Origin: an uncultured Clostridia bacterium
GTDB taxonomy: Bacteria; Bacillota; Clostridia; Oscillospirales; Ruminococcaceae
NCBI GenBank assembly: GCA_945876435.1
Contig: CAMCOD010000013.1
Coordinates: forward strand, 1 to 52,613
Reading direction: 5' to 3'
DNA length: 52,613 nt
Every line of letters begins with the position of its first letter. Position 1 is the stretch's first letter. The notes under the pieces were generated by a model, which ran no database searches, was not told the origin of the DNA, and saw only the letters and a list, made by a program, of their open reading frames with translations. The position numbers were made by a program, and so were the translations under genes. Shown here piece after piece: positions 1 to 7,834 of the stretch.

Positions 1-18
1 CTCACATTTGTTCTGCAT
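1..18 (-). CDS. Start of an unidentified gene cut by the left edge
   Basis: Only the first six codons (Met-Gln-Asn-Lys-Cys-Glu) lie in the window, so no function can be named. The ATG at 16-18 follows an AAGGAG ribosome binding site at 26-31 with a 7-nt spacer. A good sigma-A promoter at 97-125 points at it, with a leader of about 70 nt. The start, ribosome site and promoter agree, which makes a real gene likely. It runs away from the pseudokinase gene behind it, on the same strand. Confidence 0.6.
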
Positions 19-96
19 AACAATTCTCCTTTATGTAACAGGGAGGGAAATCATGTCCCTGAGATAGTTTCGCATCAGAATATTCACGCTTTTATT

Positions 97-125
97 AGTA
101 TAGCATAAAAACCCCTGTTTCGCAA
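97..125 (-). promoter_or_regulatory. Sigma-A promoter for the left-edge gene
   Basis: On the minus strand, TTGCGA (120-125), a 17-nt spacer and TATACT (97-102). The leader that follows contains a short inverted repeat, CAGGGA (39-44) with TCCCTG (56-61), just upstream of the ribosome binding site. Confidence 0.55.
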
Positions 126-182
126 TGGAACCCACTCCACTGTATGGGGTTTCTCCGGTCTTTAGACCGAAAAGCGAAAACA

Positions 183-209
183 AAAAGCCCGGAGTGTATC
201 CGGGCTTTT
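183..209 (-). terminator. Intrinsic terminator of the PASTA pseudokinase gene
   Basis: Perfect 11-bp stem, AAAAGCCCGGA (183-193) with TCCGGGCTTTT (199-209) and a 5-nt loop. It starts one base after the stop codon of the minus-strand gene. On the minus strand the stem runs into TTTTTG. Confidence 0.85.
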
Positions 210-210
210 C

Positions 211-1815
211 TTAATCTTGATTTTTCGTTGTGTTTTTATCTTTTTTACTGTTTGTGCTGCTTTCTTCCTGTGCCGCCTGCTCCGGCGTCACATAGATCTT
301 CGCCACAATCCCGTCCGAAGCGGCGATTTGGGTGCCTCCCGGCGGATCGGTGCGAAAAACAGTATTGGGTGTGTAGTTTTTGTTCTCCACCACATAGACG
401 CTGTAGGCGATCCCCAGTTCATCCAGCTGCTGTTTGGCACCTGCCAGCCCCCAGCCAATGAGATTGGGCATCGACACCGTCTCTTTTCCTTTGCTGACGG
501 TCAGAACGATGGCAGTGGATTTTGGCGCCTGGGTATTCTTTGCAACCGACTGAGCGACAATAACCCCTTCCGGATACTTGTCGCTATACTCCATCACTGT
601 ACTGAAAACAAAATTTTCGCTGTAGCTTTTGTTATTGAGAATATCCTGATATTGATGGCCCACAAAATCCGGCACCGTAAACAGCTCCAGCTGCTCCTGG
701 CTCTCGCTGCTTTCCTCCTGCTGCATATCTTCCAGCAATTTTTGGGTCACAAGAGAATGAACCCCTGCCGCCAACGCCAAAGTCAGCAGCAAAAAGGCCG
801 CGGTTCCCAGCAAAATCCTGCCGATCTTTCTTTTCTGCGGCATTTCTGGCTCCAGATGAACAGTATGTTCATTGGGTACGGTGGGAACCTCATAAACCGT
901 TGTATTGCCGGAAACAGACTCCAGTAGCCCTGAAGTAAAATCATCCACGCTGGCGCAGCGCAGGCTGGGATCCAGCATCATAGCGCCGCTGATGGCATCG
1001 GACACGTTTTCCGGTACAGAAGGGTTCTTTTGAGCGACACAGGGCAGGCTGTCCTGCTCCATGCGCTGATCCGCGGACGCCGGAACCTCTCCAGTCAGCA
1101 GCCAGTACAGCACGGCGCCCAAGCTGTACACATCGCTGCATGGGCCTCCCTTCCAGTCACCTCCGCTGTACTGCTCCGGCGAGGAAAAGCCGCTGTAAAG
1201 CTCCTGGTCCAACTCACCGTCGGCTGCTCTGGCCTCCAGCGTGGAAAAACCGGACAGGAGCAGACGACCGTCCTCTGTCACACAAAGGTTTTCCGGCGCG
1301 ATCCCCAGATGCACAATGCCCCGGTCATGAAGCTGAGAAATGGAATTCATCAGTGGCAGCATAAGCTTTTTAGCTTCTGTCCAGCTAAAGGGCAGCCCCT
1401 TTTCCGAAACATGCTCCTTGAAGCTTTGCACCGGCAGTGCCTGCTCCACCGCATAAACTGTGTTATGCGCATAGAACAATTCCCGCACCTGCAGAATATG
1501 CTCCAGATCGCCGGCGTTTTTCAGCAGTTGATACAGCTCCTCAAAGGCCGCGAGGGAATATTTATATATGGTCTGGGCATCCTCGGATGGGACCAAATCC
1601 AGGCTTTCCCCATCCCGATGAACCATTTTCTGCGGCAAAAACTCTCTAATCCACACCGCTTGTCCCTCAGCATCCAGCCCATTGTAAACGCAGCTTTCTC
1701 CGTTTAACACAGCCACTGACAGCACATGGTATTGATTCAGACAGCTTCCTTCCGGCAGAGTCAGGGACAGCCCCTTACTTTGCTCCAGTATCACCAGTTC
1801 GACCTTCCTTTGCAT
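211..1815 (-). CDS. Membrane-anchored PASTA-domain pseudokinase
   Basis: About 534 residues. The N-terminal 290 or so have the fold pattern of bacterial Ser/Thr kinases (GIVH...PENL, SPEQY and SDVYSLG segments). One membrane helix follows near 333-354, then two PASTA repeats (about 380-445 and 448-510) that would lie outside the cell, as in PrkC/StkP. The catalytic residues are gone: VAIKE-type lysine is Arg (WIREFLP), HRD reads HLG, DFG reads SGF, and the glycine loop is not recognisable. The Asn of PENL and the Glu of SPEQ remain. It is therefore probably a pseudokinase that binds muropeptide or lipid II fragments outside and acts as a scaffold inside. The start is uncertain: ATG at 1815 and GTG at 1824 both lack a clear ribosome site. 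No PP2C phosphatase gene is adjacent. Confidence 0.88.
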   Translation of the reverse strand: MQRKVELVILEQSKGLSLTLPEGSCLNQYHVLSVAVLNGESCVYNGLDAEGQAVWIREFLPQKMVHRDGESLDLVPSEDAQTIYKYSLAAFEELYQLLKNAGDLEHILQVRELFYAHNTVYAVEQALPVQSFKEHVSEKGLPFSWTEAKKLMLPLMNSISQLHDRGIVHLGIAPENLCVTEDGRLLLSGFSTLEARAADGELDQELYSGFSSPEQYSGGDWKGGPCSDVYSLGAVLYWLLTGEVPASADQRMEQDSLPCVAQKNPSVPENVSDAISGAMMLDPSLRCASVDDFTSGLLESVSGNTTVYEVPTVPNEHTVHLEPEMPQKRKIGRILLGTAAFLLLTLALAAGVHSLVTQKLLEDMQQEESSESQEQLELFTVPDFVGHQYQDILNNKSYSENFVFSTVMEYSDKYPEGVIVAQSVAKNTQAPKSTAIVLTVSKGKETVSMPNLIGWGLAGAKQQLDELGIAYSVYVVENKNYTPNTVFRTDPPGGTQIAASDGIVAKIYVTPEQAAQEESSTNSKKDKNTTKNQD

Positions 1816-1867
1816 AGGTATCACAATTAAATCTTAATTTTGAGCGTACGACTCGATTATCTTAACT

Positions 1868-1896
1868 ATGATACCCTGTTTTTTCTTCGGATTCAA
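1868..1896 (-). promoter_or_regulatory. Sigma-A promoter of the pseudokinase gene
   Basis: TTGAAT (1891-1896), a 17-nt spacer and TATCAT (1868-1873) on the minus strand, about 50 nt before the start codon. Confidence 0.5.
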
Positions 1897-1958
1897 CTAC
1901 AAAAGAGTAACAAATCGTGAAAAAGGCCGTTTTTCTTTCTAACTTTTGGGGAGTACAG

Positions 1959-2318
1959 TTATGTATTCCCCGGACGATTCAGACCAAAACTGATGGACAG
2001 AGCCTTATTGACCTCCGACATGGACTGCGGATCCAGACTGCCCATTTTTTCCCGCAGACGCTTCTTGTCGATGGTGCGAATCTGCTCCAGCAGAACCACC
2101 GAATCCCGGCTTAGGCCGCAGTGCTCCGGCACAATATCAATGTGGGTAGGCAAACGGGATTTATCCGTCTGGCTGGTGATCGCGGCGGCAATAACCGTGG
2201 GACTGTACTTGTTTCCCACATCGTTCTGGACGATTAGAACCGGCCGCACACCTCCCTGCTCGGAGCCCACCACAGGGCTTAAATCCGCATAGTAAATTTC
2301 TCCTCGTTTAACCATCAT
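1959..2318 (-). CDS. mazF: MazF/PemK-family mRNA interferase
   Basis: About 119 residues, the normal size for EndoA/MazF-type ribonucleases that cut single-stranded mRNA at short sequences. The N-terminus [13 protein letters not shown], the middle RPVLIVQND, and [12 protein letters not shown] match the conserved strands of the family, including the usual Arg in RP.LI and the Thr in the SQTDKS turn. ATG at 2318 (or 2315) follows AAAGGAAG with good spacing; the upstream GTG at 2327 is less likely. A MazE/NdoAI-type antitoxin gene normally lies immediately upstream, but none is visible in the 230 bp before it. No clear terminator follows. Confidence 0.9.
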   Translation of the reverse strand: MMVKRGEIYYADLSPVVGSEQGGVRPVLIVQNDVGNKYSPTVIAAAITSQTDKSRLPTHIDIVPEHCGLSRDSVVLLEQIRTIDKKRLREKMGSLDPQSMSEVNKALSISFGLNRPGNT

Positions 2319-2467
2319 ATTTTGCACACTTCCTTTGGGAAAGAGTTGATTTCATTGATTTCTTCTGTCAACCTTAGTTTGTCCCAGAGAAAGGAACTTA
2401 ATCACGGCAGATGCAGGTTACAAATAAATGCAAATTGTTACAGAGCGGTACAGCTTCGGCGGATTCC

Positions 2468-2496
2468 TTGACTTACCGGGAAGGGAATACTATAAT
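2468..2496 (+). promoter_or_regulatory. Strong sigma-A promoter of the small secreted peptide gene
   Basis: TTGACT (2468-2473), exactly 17 nt, TATAAT (2491-2496). The expected start near 2503 gives a leader of about 54 nt before the ATG at 2557. Confidence 0.75.
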
Positions 2497-2556
2497 TTAT
2501 ATCGTATCATGATTGCATACATTGGCGTATGCCCCACTTCGAAAGGAGTAAGAAGG

Positions 2557-2766
2557 ATGTTTAATAAGTTTTCCCGATGGATCACCTGTGTCCTGACTTT
2601 GATCTGTACAGTTCTGGGCATGACGGTGAACGCATTGGCCCTTAACCCGATCATGGGCGACGAAACACAGGGTACAGTCAAATTGATGACGGTTTTGCTC
2701 ATTGGCTCCGCTGTGCTGATCGTGGTTCTGGTTGCTCTTTCCGCTTTGAAAAAGGGCAAAAAATAA
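2557..2766 (+). CDS. 69-residue secreted/membrane peptide with sorting-signal-like tail
   Basis: I do not recognise a named family. The ATG at 2557 has GAAAGGAG at 2541-2548. Residues 1-28 form a classic signal peptide (MFNKFSRW, a hydrophobic stretch, then ALA). The mature part starts LNPIMGDET, continues for a few residues, then has one hydrophobic helix of about 20 residues and ends KKGKK. That order (NPxxGD, helix, basic tail) copies the C-terminal sorting signal of sortase substrates, but the usual Thr of NPxTG is Met and there is almost no passenger domain. The gene is a single unit with its own strong promoter and terminator. It could be a small membrane peptide, a decoy or substrate of a class B/D-like sortase, or a pheromone precursor; none of these can be shown here. 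Confidence 0.8.
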   Translation: MFNKFSRWITCVLTLICTVLGMTVNALALNPIMGDETQGTVKLMTVLLIGSAVLIVVLVALSALKKGKK

Positions 2767-2795
2767 CAAGTGACAAGTGAAACAAAGAACATAAA

Positions 2796-2822
2796 AGGAC
2801 GGCAGCCGTGCCGTCCTTTTTT
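2796..2822 (+). terminator. Intrinsic terminator of the small peptide gene
   Basis: AGGACGGC (2796-2803) pairs with GCCGTCCT (2810-2817) around a 6-nt loop, followed by a run of T. Confidence 0.88.
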
Positions 2823-2930
2823 CTGCATCTTTTTTTGCAAAATATTTCCTCCGTCAAAAAAATTCCCTTGCATGTTCCCTTTTTATCTGCAAACAGTAAG
2901 AGAGAACAAAGAGAAAAGGAGTGATGTTAT

Positions 2931-4136
2931 TTGCGAAAATTCTATCGTTTCTTAGCCGCTGCGGTATCGGCGGCAGTGGTCGCCTCCATGGGACCTGCCT
3001 TGTATCTTCAGGATACGCTGCCCGATACTTTTACTGTGACCAGCGGCGAGGAACTGCAGCTCTCGTCCCAATACGACTATATCACCTGCGAAAATCGATG
3101 GGATGAGAACTGCTTAACCGTATATGGCAGTGAGAATTCATCCTACACCGCCCAGCTTCGGCTGATGGGCCTGGTCAAAATCAAAGATGTTACCATCCGG
3201 GTAGCGGATGAGCAGGACGTGGCAATCTGCGGTGTGCCTTTTGGCATTAAAATGACCACGGACGGTGTCATGGTTGTGGGAACCGGCTCGGTTCAAACAG
3301 AAAACGGTCCGGTCAGTCCGGCAAAAGCTGCCGGTATCCGGGAGGGAGACCTGCTGCTGTCGGTCAATGGACAGACAACTCTCAGCAACAGCATCATCGC
3401 CCAGTTGGTGCAGCAGAGCAATGGTTCTCCTATCAGCATCTCCTATCAGCGTGAGGAAGAAAAGCATCAAACCGTCCTGACACCGGCTCTCTCTGTCAGC
3501 GACGGACGCTGGCACATTGGTTTGTGGGTACGGGACAGCTCCGCAGGCATTGGTACGCTGACCTTCTGTGACCCCACCAGCGGAGCTTTCGGCGGTCTTG
3601 GACACGCGATCTGTGACGTAGACACCGGACAGCTTATGCCTTTGTCTCAGGGAGAGGTGGTTCACGCCTCGATTACCGGTCTGCTGCCCGGCATGCCGGG
3701 TGAGCCGGGTGAACTACAGGGTGCTTTTTGCGGCAGCGAGGTTTGGGGAGTAGTGGAACGAAACTGCCCAAGTGGGATCTTTGGAGAATTTTGCTCCGAT
3801 TGGAGCGATTTTCCTCTGATTTCCACCGCTCACAGTCAGGAAGTGGAAGAAGGACCGGCAAAAATGCTGTGTACCATCTCCGGAACAGAGCCTCGCTATT
3901 ATGATGTGGAAATTGAACGGATTCATTCCTATGACGATCAATCGGGGCGGAATCTGATCCTCCATATCACTGATGAGGAACTTTTGTGTCAGACCGGAGG
4001 CATTCTGCAAGGGATGAGCGGCTCCCCTTTGGTTCAAAATGGAAAACTGATTGGAGCAGTCACCCACGTTTTTGTCAACGATCCCACACGGGGCTATGGG
4101 ATCTTTATCGACACTATGCTCAATTCTATGGAATAA
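2931..4136 (+). CDS. spoIVB: SpoIVB peptidase (stage IV sporulation protein B)
   Basis: 401 residues, a little shorter than the Bacillus protein. SpoIVB is a serine peptidase (family S55) secreted by the forespore into the intermembrane space, where it triggers SpoIVFB and pro-sigma-K processing. An N-terminal membrane segment (about 8-26) is followed by a PDZ domain (about 100-180) and the S55 domain. The His lies in GLGHAI (225), the Ser in GMSGSP (361-366), and the C-terminus VTHVFVNDPTRGYGIFI is almost diagnostic. The start is a TTG at 2931, chosen because AAAGGAGTG at 2915-2923 precedes it by 7 nt and the signal anchor begins there. This is the clearest evidence for endospore formation. 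In Bacillus spo0A follows spoIVB; here a convergent MATE gene follows. Confidence 0.96.
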   Translation: MRKFYRFLAAAVSAAVVASMGPALYLQDTLPDTFTVTSGEELQLSSQYDYITCENRWDENCLTVYGSENSSYTAQLRLMGLVKIKDVTIRVADEQDVAICGVPFGIKMTTDGVMVVGTGSVQTENGPVSPAKAAGIREGDLLLSVNGQTTLSNSIIAQLVQQSNGSPISISYQREEEKHQTVLTPALSVSDGRWHIGLWVRDSSAGIGTLTFCDPTSGAFGGLGHAICDVDTGQLMPLSQGEVVHASITGLLPGMPGEPGELQGAFCGSEVWGVVERNCPSGIFGEFCSDWSDFPLISTAHSQEVEEGPAKMLCTISGTEPRYYDVEIERIHSYDDQSGRNLILHITDEELLCQTGGILQGMSGSPLVQNGKLIGAVTHVFVNDPTRGYGIFIDTMLNSME

Positions 4137-4158
4137 ACAAAAATCAACAATAATAGAA

Positions 4159-4190
4159 AACAGGCAGACCCTTCGGCCTGCCTGTTTTTT
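4159..4190. terminator. Bidirectional terminator between spoIVB and the MATE gene
   Basis: AACAGGCAG (4159-4167) pairs with CTGCCTGTT (4178-4186), followed by T6 on the plus strand. Its minus-strand reading also serves the convergent MATE gene, whose last codons lie within the T run. Confidence 0.8.
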
Positions 4191-5568
4191 ACTCGTTTTC
4201 TCCATCGTTGGCTCCGGTATTCCGGAAAATCCGCAGCAGCATGAAGATCGCCGCTGTTGCTAATACCATTTCCGCTCCAAATTGGGCATAGGCCAAACCA
4301 TAAAGTGGCCAAATAGTATTGAGAATAAACAACAGTGGGATTTCCAGCACGATTTTCCGAAGGATCGCAAAAAGAAGAGCCATTTTTCCCATTCCTAAAG
4401 CCTGGAACACACCGACCACCAGGAAGTCTATGGTATGAAAGACCATTCCCAAGCACATTCCCCGCAGGAAACGAGTGCCATAGGCCACAATTTCTCCGTT
4501 ATCCATAAAAGCACGAATAAGATGCTCCGCTCCCAGCCAGTAACCCAGCGTTACCGTCAACATGGCCGGGATCATAATCTTCAGAGCAAAAACAATGCTG
4601 GATTTCATCCGTTTTCGGTTCCCGCTGGCGTAGTTATAGCTGACCAACGGCATGATTCCCTGGGAGGAACCCAAAGCGATCTGCGACGGAATCATATTCA
4701 GCTTCTGAGAAATGCCCATGGCTGCCACAGCCGCCGCTCCATAGCCGGCGGTAAAATTATTGAGGATCGTAGAGCCGGTCACATTCAGCAAATTCTGTAT
4801 GGAAGCCGGAATTCCTACACTGAAAATTCCCAAAGCCACATCTTTTTTGACTCCCAGCAGCTTTTTGGGATTCAGGCATACAAAGGTCTTTCCCCGCTTG
4901 ATCCTGGTCAGGATCAAAAAGTACAGACAGGCCATACAGTTGGAAAGAAATGTGGCCAAACCCGCTCCCGCGGCACCCATATTCATAAATTGCGGCAGAA
5001 TAAAGAAGGGGTCAAGTAAAATATTCAGGATGCAGCCGCTCATTGTGCCGATACTGGCATGGAGGGCCGCTCCTTCGCTCCGCACCATATAAGCCATGAC
5101 CACATTCAGAATAGCCGGCACCGCGCCGCAGCACACGGTCCAGAACATATAGTTGGCCGTTGTATCCATTGTCGTTGCGTCCGCTCCCAGCAGCTTCAGC
5201 AGAGGGGATCTGAACAGCGAACACAGCAGAGCGAACAGGGCTGCACTGAGCAAAGCGCCGTAAAAACCGAAAGCGGAGCTGCTCCGCACCCGCTCATGGT
5301 CGCCGCTGCCCAAACTGCGGCTCATCATGCTGGATGTACCTACGCCGAACAGGTTGTTGACCGCGTTGAAGGCCAGCATCACCGGATAGACCAGCGTAAC
5401 CGCCGCATTTTGCACCGGGTCGCCCAACATACCCACAAAATAAGTGTCCGCCAGATTGTAAACCACCGTCACCAGCGAGCTGATGACCATTGGAATGGAA
5501 AGCTGCGCCACCGCTTTGGGGATGGGCATAGATTCAAAAAGGTAAGTTTTGGAATTTTCCTGAGCCAT
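4189..5568 (-). CDS. MATE-family multidrug/Na+ antiporter
   Basis: About 459 residues with twelve predicted membrane helices, the standard size for MATE exporters (MOP superfamily), which expel cationic drugs or metabolites using a Na+ or H+ gradient. The N-terminal segment PMVISSLVTVVYNLADTYFVG is the conserved first helix pair, and GTSSMMSRSLGSGD is the next family signature. The second half repeats the pattern (QNLLNVTGSTILNNFTAGYG). ATG at 5568 fits the family N-terminus; AAGGAG lies at 5583-5589, spaced slightly long. It stands between spoIVB (convergent) and the PAS-SARP regulator (upstream, same strand, separated by a terminator). The substrate cannot be read from the sequence. Confidence 0.93.
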   Translation of the reverse strand: MAQENSKTYLFESMPIPKAVAQLSIPMVISSLVTVVYNLADTYFVGMLGDPVQNAAVTLVYPVMLAFNAVNNLFGVGTSSMMSRSLGSGDHERVRSSSAFGFYGALLSAALFALLCSLFRSPLLKLLGADATTMDTTANYMFWTVCCGAVPAILNVVMAYMVRSEGAALHASIGTMSGCILNILLDPFFILPQFMNMGAAGAGLATFLSNCMACLYFLILTRIKRGKTFVCLNPKKLLGVKKDVALGIFSVGIPASIQNLLNVTGSTILNNFTAGYGAAAVAAMGISQKLNMIPSQIALGSSQGIMPLVSYNYASGNRKRMKSSIVFALKIMIPAMLTVTLGYWLGAEHLIRAFMDNGEIVAYGTRFLRGMCLGMVFHTIDFLVVGVFQALGMGKMALLFAILRKIVLEIPLLFILNTIWPLYGLAYAQFGAEMVLATAAIFMLLRIFRNTGANDGENE

Positions 5569-5620
5569 AAGGCTTTTTTCACACTCCTTGTTGTTGAGAC
5601 GGCACAAAGCTGTAAAGAAT

Positions 5621-5629
5621 ATTATAGCA
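5621..5629 (-). promoter_or_regulatory. Extended -10 promoter element for the MATE gene
   Basis: TGCTATAAT on the minus strand, an extended -10 with no good -35 at 17 nt. It lies about 55 nt before the start codon. Confidence 0.4.
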
Positions 5630-5778
5630 CAAAAACACGGGAACCGCCAGAAAGCAGCCCCCGTCACAATTATTTTACATTTTTCACAAGGACGTTCCGT
5701 GCCAGCAGCACATACAAGAGTTTTTTTATTTATTCAAAATTGGAATATTTTACTTATGCAGCATGCTTCTACAGATAA

Positions 5779-5813
5779 AACAAGCCATCCGAAATCCACT
5801 CGGATGGCTTGTT
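5779..5813 (-). terminator. Intrinsic terminator of the PAS-SARP regulator gene
   Basis: Perfect 14-bp stem, AACAAGCCATCCGA (5779-5792) with TCGGATGGCTTGTT (5800-5813). On the minus strand it is followed by TTTTATC. It starts 2 nt after the stop codon. Confidence 0.88.
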
Positions 5814-5815
5814 CT

Positions 5816-7771
5816 TTATACTTTCTCCCCCAACAGCTCTGTCAGGGTATTTTCTCCCCAGCTGTAGTTCAGCAGATAGCTGCCCTTAAACAACGGTTCA
5901 TACTGGGGATCGTGACTCAGATAATCGTAAAGGTCACATTGTATCTTCTCCGGAACAATGCGGCGCTTGCCGTCGACCGCTTCCATCACGGAAGCAATGC
6001 CGTACTCCTCCAGCAGGTTTTTCAGCCTCAGCGCCACCTTGCGGTATCTGGCCAGAGTCACCGAATTCACCGGTTCGTTTTCCCAGAGGAAGCTGATTGC
6101 TTCACTGGAGCTGATAAAACCACCTCTGCGGTCTACCAAAAGAGCAAAAAGCTCCTTGGATTTTTCATTGCGAAAAGCAATGGGATTTCCGTCCACAAAC
6201 ACATCAAAATAACCAAAGGTACGAACATAAACCGAAGCCGGAGCCTGTTCTTGAAGCTTTTGGGACAGGTCATACAATAAAACATAGCAATTCTCACGGG
6301 AAGATTGGGTACAAATCGCTTTGACCTTCTTCCTTTCGCCGCTTCGTCTGTCCTGATAGGAAAATTCCGCCTCATGCGTCTGCAATAAACGAAGAAAATC
6401 CTCGTAGGCGATGCCGCTTCTGGATACAAAGGTTTGGATTGGTTGCAGGGTGTTCATGGCTGCCAGCCATTCTTCACGACTGTAGCCAAAAAAGCGGCAA
6501 ATATTGTCGCTGATGTACAAAGGACGAACGTTTCCGTCATGAATCTCAAAGGCCAGCATGCCGTCGGTAAACTGCATAACCAGTTCCTGCATCTGCTCGT
6601 TGATGCTGCGCAGACTGTTGTTTTCCCGCTGAAGCTGATCATTCAGCTGCTGACCGCTCATATTGCGGCAGCAAAACAGGCCGTTATGCGCTCCTGTCTG
6701 CAAAAAAATGCCCAGATAGCTTTTGAAACCGCTTGGAGCATCCTTTGCCACCGTACGAAATTCGATCTGCAGCGGTCTGTCATCGCCCATATCTCCCTGA
6801 CGTTGACACAATTGCGCGAAACACCGGGTGATTTTTTCCCTGTCTTCCGGATGCACCTGATGATCCATCCAATTATTTACCGATTCTTCCAACAGCATAG
6901 GAATACCCGTCAGTTTTCTTCCATTGGTAAAACCACTGCCGTGGAGACAGCAAAGGGACTTTTTCTGGAAATCCAACTCAAAAATCTCTTCGTAAACCTG
7001 AGACAAAACTTTTTCATATTGTTTGCGCTCTTTTTCCTGTTTGTGCCGGTATTTTTCCGTAATATCCATGCAGACGCTCTGAAATTCGTCTTCCCCCGTC
7101 TGATTTTTGCATTTACTGATCCATCCGTACAGCCGCGCCCGGCTGCCGTCGCTGCGAAAAACCGTGATCTCTCCGGCAATCGGCTCATTGCTCTGGCTCA
7201 CACGCCGCAGCAGGTCCTGAAAATGCCTTCGTTCCTCCGGCGGAAGCTGCAAATAAATATTTTCACGGCCCTGCAGAAGGAAAAAACTGTCCTCCTCACA
7301 GCGCAGGAATTTCCGCATCTGTTCATTGATAAAGGTGACGCGGGGATACGGCTCGCAGCTATACATAATAATACCGCAGGGTACAACATCGTTAACCGTG
7401 TGAAGCCGCTGATTTTCCCGGCGCACAGCCGTGATATCCGTCAAAACAGAGTGACCTCTCAGCCGCCCATCCTCGCCGCGTGCAGGGGTCATGGCATCAC
7501 TGACATGAAGAATTGACCCATCCTGCCGAAACAGACGATATTGGACGGTCTCCGGCTGTTCTTTTCCCGCCACGGAACGAAGAAAATCCTGATAGAGCGG
7601 TCGATCCTGCGGATGAACCGCCCGCTCATAACCACCGTGGAGCAGGTCTTCTCTGCTGCAGCCTAACAGCAGGCACAAATTCCCGCTGACCTCTTCCAAT
7701 TCAAAGGGTTCCTCCAGCACATAACTGTGATAACCGCTGATGTATTCCTCTAAAACCTTCTGCGGCAGCAT
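5816..7771 (-). CDS. Multi-PAS sensor regulator with C-terminal SARP-type winged helix
   Basis: About 651 residues, with no membrane helix or signal peptide, so probably cytoplasmic. Four PAS-like segments are visible (roughly 17-122, 130-252, 253-362 and 387-512). The first has clear PAS landmarks (LGCSREDLL, HPQDRPLYQDFL, YRLFRQDGS) and a PAC-like ending (GHSVLTDIT). The last 138 residues begin VYVRTFGYFDVFVDGNPIAF and contain SKELFALLVDRRGG and a SWGENT ending. This matches the OmpR/SARP-type DNA-binding domain of clostridial regulators, without the bacterial transcriptional activation repeats being obvious. It would be a one-component sensor that binds a small ligand, haem or flavin and controls transcription directly. 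ATG at 7771 is preferred over GTG at 7780 because AGAGG sits 8 nt before it. It lies directly downstream of the fatty acid operon but has its own promoter. Confidence 0.85.
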   Translation of the reverse strand: MLPQKVLEEYISGYHSYVLEEPFELEEVSGNLCLLLGCSREDLLHGGYERAVHPQDRPLYQDFLRSVAGKEQPETVQYRLFRQDGSILHVSDAMTPARGEDGRLRGHSVLTDITAVRRENQRLHTVNDVVPCGIIMYSCEPYPRVTFINEQMRKFLRCEEDSFFLLQGRENIYLQLPPEERRHFQDLLRRVSQSNEPIAGEITVFRSDGSRARLYGWISKCKNQTGEDEFQSVCMDITEKYRHKQEKERKQYEKVLSQVYEEIFELDFQKKSLCCLHGSGFTNGRKLTGIPMLLEESVNNWMDHQVHPEDREKITRCFAQLCQRQGDMGDDRPLQIEFRTVAKDAPSGFKSYLGIFLQTGAHNGLFCCRNMSGQQLNDQLQRENNSLRSINEQMQELVMQFTDGMLAFEIHDGNVRPLYISDNICRFFGYSREEWLAAMNTLQPIQTFVSRSGIAYEDFLRLLQTHEAEFSYQDRRSGERKKVKAICTQSSRENCYVLLYDLSQKLQEQAPASVYVRTFGYFDVFVDGNPIAFRNEKSKELFALLVDRRGGFISSSEAISFLWENEPVNSVTLARYRKVALRLKNLLEEYGIASVMEAVDGKRRIVPEKIQCDLYDYLSHDPQYEPLFKGSYLLNYSWGENTLTELLGEKV

Positions 7772-7805
7772 AGCTTTCACCTCTTGAAACAGTTGTTACA
7801 TTCAT

Positions 7806-7834
7806 ACTATAACACGCTCTATTTGGAATGTCAA
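7806..7834 (-). promoter_or_regulatory. Consensus sigma-A promoter of the PAS-SARP gene
   Basis: TTGACA (7829-7834), 17 nt, TATAGT (7806-7811) on the minus strand, about 35 nt before the start codon. The -35 abuts the birA terminator stem and overlaps its last base. Confidence 0.75.

Noticed and set aside
1945-1972. Hairpin GGGGA.TACA / TGTA.TCCCC around the mazF stop codon
   Set aside because: It contains a mismatch and is not followed by a T run on the minus strand, so it is not a convincing terminator.
2328-2556. Possible MazE-like antitoxin upstream of mazF
   Set aside because: No minus-strand frame with a ribosome site and antitoxin-like sequence exists here. A TTGACA is present near 2367-2372, but no matching -10, so even the mazF promoter is unclear.
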